Below are positions 1 to 5,093 of a DNA stretch of 5,093 bases, piece by piece. This stretch comes from an uncultured Opitutia bacterium. GTDB taxonomy: Bacteria; Verrucomicrobiota; Verrucomicrobiia; Opitutales; UBA953. The stretch lies in NCBI GenBank assembly GCA_903957465.1, contig CAJBPJ010000033.1, positions 1 through 5,093 of the forward strand, read 5' to 3'. Below the pieces are notes generated by a model. The model made no database searches, was not told where the DNA came from, and saw nothing but the letters and a program-made list of their open reading frames with translations. Position 1 is the stretch's first letter. Every line of letters starts with the position of its first letter. Both the position numbers and the translations under genes were made by a program.

Positions 1-254
1 AGGTTGCTTTCGATGGCCAGGCAGTCGGACAAAAGTTTCTGCGGTGATAGCTTTGTCTGAATTACTAGACACAAGTTTAGGTAGTCTGGCTGACTGATTA
101 GGCTTACCGCCGAGGTCTCGTAAGTATCTGAAACGGCAAGTAATTCGGTTTCCGGTAGCTTCCTTATAAAGGAGAGCGCCTGGTGTAAGATGGATGGCCG
201 GTCGCCAAGGTTGCCGCCGAGGGCTAGGATGACCTGTGTGGAGGCTGGGCTCAC
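1..254 (-). CDS. folK: HPPK, 2-amino-4-hydroxy-6-hydroxymethyldihydropteridine diphosphokinase (3' end off the window)
   Basis: This is the N-terminal 84 codons of folK, which continues past the left edge. The enzyme transfers pyrophosphate from ATP to 6-hydroxymethyl-dihydropterin, the step after FolB in cytoplasmic folate synthesis. Visible family marks are the opening strand and pterin-site motif ALGGNLGDR (residues 11-19; usually GSNLGDR), then SDTYET (42-47), QPDYLNL (55-61) and the helix LSPQKLLSDCLAIE (69-82). The ATP- and Mg-binding residues (the R..RWGPR..D.D region) lie beyond the window, so activity cannot be judged. The start is a GTG whose last two bases are the first two of folB's TGA stop (GTGA, a 4-bp overlap), giving MSPASTQVILALGG. 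No other start fits as well, and the overlap implies translational coupling to folB. Leucine codon use is odd: 6 of 16 are CTA, a codon rare in carB. The family call is firm; the exact start is likely. Confidence 0.9.
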   Translation of the reverse strand, partial: MSPASTQVILALGGNLGDRPSILHQALSFIRKLPETELLAVSDTYETSAVSLISQPDYLNLCLVIQTKLSPQKLLSDCLAIESN

Positions 255-613
255 ACCCGCTCGCGCCGTATGCGCACAGATATTCCATCAAAATCAGCAG
301 CCACGGGGGCGAAAGGTTTATGGACCTCGACCGTAACGGCTTTAACCATCAAAAATGTGCCCAGAATCCGTGCTGCGATCTGTTGCGCAAGGGTTTCGAT
401 TAAGTAGACTGGCTTACCTTTGAGCTGTTCCTCAACCGTCCGGATCGCGGAGGCATAATCAACGGTCAGCTTTAGGTCGTCCGCTGCGGCGGCAGGCCGG
501 GTGTCGACTTCGAGCTCAAGGGACACGGTAAACCTTTGGCCAAGACGCGTTTCCTCGGGCAGGGCGCCATGGTGCCCATAAGAGCGAATTCCACTAATCC
601 GGATGATATCCAC
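251..613 (-). CDS. folB: Dihydroneopterin aldolase
   Basis: FolB cleaves 7,8-dihydroneopterin to 6-hydroxymethyl-7,8-dihydropterin and glycolaldehyde in the cytoplasm, and its product feeds the adjacent folK product. The 120-aa length is normal for this family, which usually forms an octamer. The sequence shows the N-terminal strand and YGHHGALPEE (12-21), the LGQRF turn (24-28), DYASA with the conserved Tyr53, YLIETLAQ with the pterin-anchoring Glu73, and VHKPFAPV with the catalytic Lys99. Nothing essential appears to be missing. The start is GTG at the right end. An in-frame TAG lies seven codons upstream with no ATG, GTG or TTG between, so this is the only start that keeps the N-terminal strand. 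No Shine-Dalgarno sequence precedes it. The gene is divergent from carB and overlaps folK by 4 bp. The related epimerase FolX is an alternative, but pairing with folK favours FolB. Confidence 0.93.
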   Translation of the reverse strand: MDIIRISGIRSYGHHGALPEETRLGQRFTVSLELEVDTRPAAAADDLKLTVDYASAIRTVEEQLKGKPVYLIETLAQQIAARILGTFLMVKAVTVEVHKPFAPVAADFDGISVRIRRERV

Positions 614-732
614 GGCTTGTTTGATGTTGGACTAGGCCTTCTTCGCAAGCGGGTTCGGCGACAATCGTCAGTCTGTGGGTAGTCCCTTCTTGACCCTTAC
701 TTGTCTCACCTCTGACAGTTGGCCGAATCACT
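614..732. promoter_or_regulatory. Divergent spacer between folB and carB, presumed promoter region for both
   Basis: These 119 bp lie between two divergent starts, so the promoters of the folB-folK and carB-FKBP units are expected here; that is inference from gene layout. The only -35-like hexamer towards carB is TTGACC at 690-695, and no TATAAT-like hexamer sits at a normal distance from it. Towards folB the best candidates are equally poor. No attenuator, riboswitch or strong hairpin is apparent, and there is no RNA gene. The bases just before both starts lack an AGGAGG-like site. Confidence 0.4.
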
Positions 733-3700
733 ATGCCTAAGAGGACCGATATCCGCACTATCCTCATCATTGGCTCTGGCCCGATCATTATCGGCCAAGC
801 CTGCGAGTTTGATTATTCAGGGACGCAAGCGTGTAAGGCTCTTCGCGAAGAAGGCTACCGCGTGGTGCTCGTGAATTCAAACCCCGCGACAATTATGACG
901 GATCCGGAGACGGCCGATGTGACGTACATCGAGCCGCTCACCCCTGAAACCTTAGAGAAAATTATTGCCCGCGAAAAACCCGACGCACTTCTGCCAACAC
1001 TGGGCGGTCAGACTGCACTGAATCTCTCACTACGACTTTCCAAACTAGGCATCTTAGAAAAATATGGCGTCGAGCTCATCGGTGCTAAAGAGGACGCAAT
1101 TGAACGTGGCGAAGACCGTGAAAAGTTTAAACAAATCATGCTCGATATCGGCTTGGACGTGCCACGCTCCAAAGTCGTCAAAGATCTCGAAGCTGCCAAA
1201 GCTTGCATAGTTAGTATTGGGCTCGAATTCCCCGTTATCATTCGTCCGTCCTTTACCCTCGGTGGCACTGGCGGTGGTATTGCTTACAATCGCGAAGAAT
1301 TCGAACACATGGCACAGGCGGGCTTGGATGCTTCGCCTGTTCATGAAATTCTCGTCGAAGAATGTTTGTTAGGCTGGAAGGAGTACGAGATGGAGGTGAT
1401 GCGCGACCACAAGGACCAATGCGTCATCATTTGCTCGATTGAGAACTTCGACCCGATGGGCGTGCACACGGGTGACTCTATCACGGTAGCGCCTGCGCTG
1501 ACCCTGACGGATAAAGAGTATCAACTCATGCGCGATGCCTCCTTTGCAGTTATCCGTGCCATCGGCGTTGAGACAGGTGGTTCCAATATCCAGTTCTCCG
1601 TGAACCCCGCCAACGGGCGCATGATTGTCATCGAAATGAATCCGCGCGTCTCGCGGTCTTCGGCGCTTGCCTCGAAGGCCACCGGATTCCCGATTGCAAA
1701 AATCGCGGCGAAACTTGCCGTGGGATACAGCCTTGATGAATTGCGTAATGATATCACGCAGTCCACGCCGGCATGCTTCGAGCCGACCATCGACTACGTC
1801 GTCACAAAGATTCCCCGTTTCACTTTCGAAAAGTTTGTCGGCGCCGACACCACGTTAACTTCTGCAATGAAGTCTGTGGGCGAAGCGATGGCCATCGGTC
1901 GTACCTTTAAAGAATCTTTCCAAAAAGCATTACGCTCCTTGGAAGTCGGCGCCTGGGGTTTTGGTTGTGGAGGAAAGTTTGGCGGCGAGCCGACTTTAGA
2001 TCGCGAAGGACTCCGTGCGAGCTTGACGCGTCCGAATCCAGAACGCGTCTTCCATCTGCGCCATGCATTTATGGCAGGGTTTACGGACGCAGAAGTCCAT
2101 GCGGCTTCCAAAATCGATCCGTGGTTTATCCGTCAGCTCCGCGATATTTATACAATCGAGCTGCGTTTGCGCGCGGCTGGACCCAAAGGGCTTACCCCTG
2201 AGTTGTTGCGCGAAGCGAAGGAAGCGGGCTTTGCCGATCGGCAAATTGGCTACGCGGTTAGCATTACTGGCCAGCAAGTGCACACCCTGCGTCTCGCTGC
2301 GGGTTTACCAACGGCCTTCCGCCTTGTTGATACCTGTGCGGCCGAGTTTGAAGCTTCGACACCTTATTACTACTCTTCGTACGGCGATGAGACTGAAGTT
2401 CGCCCTTCGACGAAACCACGCGTGATGATTTTGGGCGGAGGTCCTAATCGTATCGGACAAGGTATCGAATTCGATTACTGCTGCGTCCACGCCTCTTACG
2501 CTCTGCGTGAAATCGGTTATGAGTCCGTGATGGTAAACTCGAATCCAGAAACGGTTTCCACGGACTACGATACTTCTGATCGTCTTTATTTCGAACCGCT
2601 CACGCTTGAAGATGTGCTCGAAATTTACCGTGCGGAGAAGTGCGAGGGCGCAATTGTTCAGTTTGGCGGACAAACCCCGCTCAACTTGGCGGCTGATCTT
2701 GAAGCCAATGGCGTTAAAGTTGTGGGAACATCTCCACGCAGTATCGCCCTCGCCGAAGATCGCCAGCTCTTCAAAGAAATTCTGGATGAACTCAAAGTGC
2801 TTCAGCCAGTTAATCGCACGGCTCTTTCGCCGGAGGAGGCTTACAAGGCTGCCGAAGAAATTGGCTTCCCGATTTTACTGCGCCCTTCCTTCGTCCTCGG
2901 CGGCCGCGGCATGTTCATTGTGTATGGTATGGAGGAGATGCGTGCAGTTGTGCGCGAGGCCTTTGACGTCGCTCCAGGCAAACCTGTGTTGCTCGATAAG
3001 TTCTTAGAAGACGCCATCGAGTTAGATGTAGACGCTATTTCCGACGGAGAAATCACGGTCGTTGGTGGCATGCTCGAGCACGTTGAGCATGCAGGCGTGC
3101 ACTCAGGTGATGCGGGCATGGTGCTACCCCCGCACAGCTTGCCCGAAACTATTTTAGCCGAAGTTCGCCGAATTACCCACGCCCTCGCCAAGCGCCTTGG
3201 TGTCGTTGGGTTAATGAATATTCAATTCGCGATTAAAGACGGACAAGTTTACATGCTTGAAGTTAACCCGCGCGCTTCACGCACCGTACCATTTGTTTCA
3301 AAAGCGATCGGTGTACCACTCGCGAAGCTCGCTGCAAAGTGCATGGTGGGTCATAAGCTTCGCGACCTCGGCTTTACGCAAGAAATTCGCCCCGCATTCT
3401 GGTCGGTTAAAGAATCCGTATTCCCTTTCAATCGCTTCCGCGGTGCTGCGGTGGTGCTCTCGCCCGAAATGCGTTCCACGGGTGAAGTGATGGGCACGGA
3501 CGACGATCTCGGTTTGGCCTACGCCAAAGCACAGATGGCCGCGCAGCCACCGCTCCCGACTGCAGGCAATGTGTTCCTTTCAGTTAAGGATCGTGACAAA
3601 GCGGGAGCCGTTGAAGTTGCCCGCGAGCTTGCTGCCCTTGGCTTCAGCCTTCACTCGACGAGTGGCACGGCAGACGCGCTTGTCGCCGGAGGTATTCCCG

Positions 3701-3978
3701 TTGTCCGACTTGGAAAGATTTCCGACGGGGCTCGTCCCAACGTACTCGATCTTTTGAAGAACGGTAAGCTGCAGATGATTGTGAACACTGCGGCAGGCAT
3801 GTTGCCTCGTCAGGATGAGAATTTGATGCGTGCCGAAGCTGTCCTTCGCGGTGTCTTCATGGCGTCGACGTTGAATGCGGCTAAAGCAGCCGCCCAAGCC
3901 ATTCGTTCATTGAAGACCAAGCCTGTCACGGTGCTTTCTTTGCAGGAACGACTAAAGACGCTTCCGCGCGCACGCTAA
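733..3978 (+). CDS. carB: Carbamoyl-phosphate synthase large subunit
   Basis: CarB makes carbamoyl phosphate from bicarbonate, ammonia and two ATP for arginine and pyrimidine synthesis. The ammonia normally comes by tunnel from the glutaminase subunit CarA. The 1081 aa match the usual length (about 1073 in E. coli). The first ATP-grasp half (about 1-400, carboxyphosphate synthesis) has RPSFTLGGTGGG (171-182) and EMNPRVSR (301-308). An oligomerisation region (about 400-555) follows. The second half (about 560-935, carbamate phosphorylation) opens with GGGPNRIGQG (568-577) and has RPSFVLGGRG (717-726) and EVNPRASR (843-850). The C-terminal MGS-like regulatory domain (about 945-1081) keeps residues matching the E. 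coli effector-binding positions: Thr976, Thr979, Lys995, Asn1018 and Thr1019, plus Thr1046 near the ornithine site. Allosteric control by nucleotides and ornithine is therefore plausible. The ATG start gives the standard N-terminus MPKRTDIRTILIIGSGP, but no Shine-Dalgarno sequence precedes it. No carA is adjacent. No frameshift or lost key residue was seen. Confidence 0.98.
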   Translation: MPKRTDIRTILIIGSGPIIIGQACEFDYSGTQACKALREEGYRVVLVNSNPATIMTDPETADVTYIEPLTPETLEKIIAREKPDALLPTLGGQTALNLSLRLSKLGILEKYGVELIGAKEDAIERGEDREKFKQIMLDIGLDVPRSKVVKDLEAAKACIVSIGLEFPVIIRPSFTLGGTGGGIAYNREEFEHMAQAGLDASPVHEILVEECLLGWKEYEMEVMRDHKDQCVIICSIENFDPMGVHTGDSITVAPALTLTDKEYQLMRDASFAVIRAIGVETGGSNIQFSVNPANGRMIVIEMNPRVSRSSALASKATGFPIAKIAAKLAVGYSLDELRNDITQSTPACFEPTIDYVVTKIPRFTFEKFVGADTTLTSAMKSVGEAMAIGRTFKESFQKALRSLEVGAWGFGCGGKFGGEPTLDREGLRASLTRPNPERVFHLRHAFMAGFTDAEVHAASKIDPWFIRQLRDIYTIELRLRAAGPKGLTPELLREAKEAGFADRQIGYAVSITGQQVHTLRLAAGLPTAFRLVDTCAAEFEASTPYYYSSYGDETEVRPSTKPRVMILGGGPNRIGQGIEFDYCCVHASYALREIGYESVMVNSNPETVSTDYDTSDRLYFEPLTLEDVLEIYRAEKCEGAIVQFGGQTPLNLAADLEANGVKVVGTSPRSIALAEDRQLFKEILDELKVLQPVNRTALSPEEAYKAAEEIGFPILLRPSFVLGGRGMFIVYGMEEMRAVVREAFDVAPGKPVLLDKFLEDAIELDVDAISDGEITVVGGMLEHVEHAGVHSGDAGMVLPPHSLPETILAEVRRITHALAKRLGVVGLMNIQFAIKDGQVYMLEVNPRASRTVPFVSKAIGVPLAKLAAKCMVGHKLRDLGFTQEIRPAFWSVKESVFPFNRFRGAAVVLSPEMRSTGEVMGTDDDLGLAYAKAQMAAQPPLPTAGNVFLSVKDRDKAGAVEVARELAALGFSLHSTSGTADALVAGGIPVVRLGKISDGARPNVLDLLKNGKLQMIVNTAAGMLPRQDENLMRAEAVLRGVFMASTLNAAKAAAQAIRSLKTKPVTVLSLQERLKTLPRAR

Positions 3979-3999
3979 ACCCTTTAACTTCCATATCCC

Positions 4000-4743
4000 A
4001 TGCGCACCCCCATCCTCGCCGCCCTCGCTTTTGCCACGGTGGCTATTCATGCTGCTGATCCAGCTCCAGCAGCTCCAGCAGTTAAAGCTCCAGAAACTGC
4101 ACCCGCTGTTCCTTCAAAGCCTTTGACGGCTGATGAGCAGCGCCGTGGTTTTATCCAAGCAGGTTTCCAGCTTGGTCGCGGGTCGCCCCTTCCTGGATTC
4201 CGCACTCAATATGAAATGTCTGAAGCGGAAGTTGACGCTTTTCTTGCTGGCCTGCGTACCGCAATGCTTGCGGGCTCCGTGGAGCCTGACGCAGATGAAA
4301 CACTGCAAGCGCGCTTCACAGAATTATTAAACGGTCGCGTTGTTTCGAAGTCCTCGCGGGTGAAGGCTGAGAATGTCGCCTTCCTTGCGAAGGTAGACGC
4401 GGATAAGTCAGTTACTCGAACAGCCTCAGGCTTACGTTACCGCATTGATAAAGCTGGTTCAGGAGCCAAGCCTGTTGCCACGAGCCAAGTCACTTGTCGC
4501 TATACGGGACAACTTTGTAACGGTAAAGTGTTCGACTCCACCAAGAGCCGTAAAGACGAACCAGTGACCTTTACCTTGAATGAAGTTATTCCAGGTTGGA
4601 CAGAAGGACTTCAGTTGATTGCTAAAGGCGGCGTCATCCGTCTTTGGATTCCTGCCAACCTTGCCTATGGCGATCAGGAACAAGATGTCATCCCTGCTGG
4701 CTCAGTTCTTGAATTCGAAGTTGAGCTGGTTGACGTAAAGTAA
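4000..4743 (+). CDS. Exported FKBP-type peptidyl-prolyl cis-trans isomerase (FkpA/Mip-like)
   Basis: This is a predicted periplasmic folding catalyst that isomerises X-Pro bonds. Residues 1-18 form a short signal peptide (MRTPILAALAFATVAIHA, likely cut after Ala18). No lipobox cysteine is present, so it is probably soluble rather than a lipoprotein. An Ala/Pro-rich linker (about 19-45) leads to a helical FKBP_N-type dimerisation region (about 43-135). The FKBP domain (about 140-247) has YTGQLCNGKVFDS (168-180), EVIPGWTEGLQ (195-205), IPANLAYG (217-224) and the final strand VLEFEVELVDV. The active-site pocket residues of FKBP12 have counterparts in Tyr168, Phe178, Asp179, Phe191, Val196, Ile197, Trp200, Tyr223 and Phe239, so it should be catalytically active. 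Cys166 and Cys173 are close together and could pair. The gene starts 21 bp after carB with no intervening terminator, implying readthrough from carB, and ends at a strong terminator. The ATG lacks a Shine-Dalgarno sequence. Whether it is an orthologue of fkpA or mip is not decidable, so no symbol is given. Confidence 0.93.
   Translation: MRTPILAALAFATVAIHAADPAPAAPAVKAPETAPAVPSKPLTADEQRRGFIQAGFQLGRGSPLPGFRTQYEMSEAEVDAFLAGLRTAMLAGSVEPDADETLQARFTELLNGRVVSKSSRVKAENVAFLAKVDADKSVTRTASGLRYRIDKAGSGAKPVATSQVTCRYTGQLCNGKVFDSTKSRKDEPVTFTLNEVIPGWTEGLQLIAKGGVIRLWIPANLAYGDQEQDVIPAGSVLEFEVELVDVK
4061..4081 (+). repeat. Short 9-bp tandem repeat in the FKBP linker
   Basis: The unit CAGCTCCAG occurs twice in tandem plus a partial third copy, encoding the Pro-Ala-Pro-Ala-Ala-Pro stretch just after the signal peptide. 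A further AGCTCCAG lies at 4086-4093. It is a coding microrepeat that gives a flexible, periplasm-facing linker. Length variation here would keep the reading frame because the unit is nine bases. Confidence 0.7.
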
Positions 4744-4804
4744 TTCCACCGTCAGACCGTGCGGCGTCCTCGTTTCGTGGACGCCGCTTGCTTTTAAGGT
4801 GGAA
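4744..4804. repeat. Outer inverted repeat around the terminator
   Basis: TTCCACC at 4744-4750, immediately after the FKBP stop codon, is exactly complementary to GGTGGAA at 4798-4804. The arms are set symmetrically, ten bases outside each side of the terminator stem. In RNA this would give a 7-bp basal helix, a 10/10 internal loop and then the terminator helix. The arms are seen directly; any function, such as protection of the 3' end, is inference, and chance is possible at this length. Confidence 0.6.
4761..4795 (+). terminator. Rho-independent terminator of the carB-FKBP unit
   Basis: A perfect 9-bp GC-rich stem (GCGGCGTCC at 4761-4769 pairing with GGACGCCGC at 4779-4787) encloses a 9-nt loop and is followed by TTGCTTTT. 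The loop can extend the helix by two CG pairs beyond a T-T mismatch. The hairpin begins 18 bases after the FKBP stop codon. The T-rich tail is only on the plus-strand side, so it acts in that direction and separates the unit from the downstream efflux gene. Confidence 0.9.
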
Positions 4805-4824
4805 CCCGACACCCCTCTTAAGGT
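4791..4824 (+). repeat. Near-direct repeat upstream of the efflux gene
   Basis: CTTTTAAGGT at 4791-4800 recurs as CTCTTAAGGT at 4815-4824, with nine of ten bases the same and the starts 24 bp apart. The second copy ends 13 bases before the ATG of the downstream gene. The spacing, near two helical turns, could suit a regulator-binding pair, but the first copy overlaps the terminator tail. No clear promoter is readable between 4796 and 4837. Evidence is weak. Confidence 0.35.
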
Positions 4825-4837
4825 CAGTATCCATTGA

Positions 4838-5093
4838 ATGAAGCGCCCTTGGGCCATCTACCTTTTCTCGGGCATCATTGCTTTTGGGGCGACTGTGCCT
4901 GCGCCCTCAAACCCGCTTTCACTCAAGGATGCCATTAACCGCTCCTTGTCGCATAATCTTGGACTAGCCGCTTCGCGTTTGGATGCAGCGCAAGCGACAG
5001 AGGCCATCGAACTCGCGGATGCCGGATTCGATTGGCGGTTCAGTTTGCGCAACCGGCTGGGATCAGCACGCACCCTTACGGAGATAAATTCAG
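4838..5093 (+). CDS. TolC/OEP-family outer-membrane efflux protein (5' part only)
   Basis: The first 85 codons of an open frame run off the right edge. The protein begins MKRPWAIYLFSGIIAFGATVPA, a typical signal peptide with cleavage likely around residues 18-22. It continues with LSLKDAINRSLSHNLGLAASRLDAAQA (27-53), the opening helix pattern of outer-membrane efflux proteins (L-L-x-A-I-x-x-A-L-x-x-N). TEAIELADAGFDWRFSLR follows, matching the helix-to-barrel transition of the first OEP repeat. TolC-type proteins form trimeric channels through the outer membrane and periplasm for RND, ABC or MFS exporters; which pump this one serves cannot be told here. The ATG is chosen because it gives a full signal peptide; an AAGGT lies 13 bases upstream, too far for a normal ribosome site. 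The gene follows a terminator, so it probably has its own promoter. The family call rests on the N-terminus only. Confidence 0.82.
   Translation, partial: MKRPWAIYLFSGIIAFGATVPAPSNPLSLKDAINRSLSHNLGLAASRLDAAQATEAIELADAGFDWRFSLRNRLGSARTLTEINS

Noticed and set aside
690..718. Candidate sigma-70 promoter for carB: TTGACC at 690-695 with TGACAG 17 bases downstream
   Set aside because: The -35 match is fair, but the -10 hexamer shares only two bases with TATAAT, so it is not reported as a promoter.
594..788. Minus-strand open frame across the folB-carB spacer
   Set aside because: It overlaps the start of carB and the start of folB, has no family resemblance, and is best explained as a chance open frame.
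1984..2020. Gly/Cys-rich stretch GFGCGGKFGGEP in CarB (residues 409-420) considered as a metal site or insertion
   Set aside because: It lies in a variable surface part of the oligomerisation region, has a single cysteine, and the total protein length is normal.
1794..2111. Minus-strand frame of 105 codons inside carB, and several similar ones (for example 2305-2673 and 2841-3191)
   Set aside because: All lie fully within the well-conserved carB reading frame. Their composition is that of shadow frames and none shows a domain.
3979..3999. Possible terminator or promoter between carB and the FKBP gene
   Set aside because: The 21 bases contain no hairpin and no room for a promoter; nothing supports separate transcription.
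4061..4093. Repeat-rich stretch considered as a minisatellite or regulatory array
   Set aside because: It is in frame, encodes an Ala/Pro linker typical of exported FKBPs, and has fewer than three full units.
4858..5073. Minus-strand open frame of 71 codons opposite the efflux gene
   Set aside because: It is antisense to a frame with a clear signal peptide and OEP motif, and its own translation is Arg/Ser/Ala-rich with no recognisable domain.

Overview
The window is ordinary chromosomal sequence from what looks like a Gram-negative, diderm bacterium. Two proteins point that way: a predicted periplasmic FKBP-type prolyl isomerase and the start of a TolC-type outer-membrane channel. Base composition is moderately GC-rich, and none of the five gene starts has a clear Shine-Dalgarno sequence. 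A member of the Verrucomicrobiota or a related lineage would fit, but that is a low-confidence inference and nothing here settles the taxon.

Left part (1-613, minus strand): two folate biosynthesis genes, folB (dihydroneopterin aldolase) and folK (HPPK, running off the left edge). Both start with GTG and they overlap by four bases (GTGA), so they form a translationally coupled pair for consecutive steps of tetrahydropterin synthesis. A 119-bp divergent spacer (614-732) separates folB from carB and should hold the promoters of both transcription units, although no convincing -35/-10 pair can be read in it.

Centre (733-4743, plus strand): carB encodes a full-length large subunit of carbamoyl-phosphate synthetase (1081 aa), with both ATP-grasp halves and the regulatory C-terminal domain intact. 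After only 21 bp and no terminator comes a 247-aa exported FKBP-type peptidyl-prolyl isomerase of the FkpA/Mip type, so the two are probably cotranscribed despite unrelated roles. carA is not next to carB in this window.

Right part (4744-5093): a strong intrinsic terminator closes the carB-FKBP unit. It sits inside a second, outer inverted repeat. A short spacer with a 10-bp near-direct repeat follows, then the 5' end of a TolC/OEP-family outer-membrane efflux gene that is cut by the right edge.

I see no mobile element, CRISPR array, tRNA or rRNA, and no evidence of a novel multi-gene system. The observations worth a second look are the SD-less starts, the nested terminator repeat, the Leu codon-use contrast in folK, and the carB-FKBP pairing without carA.
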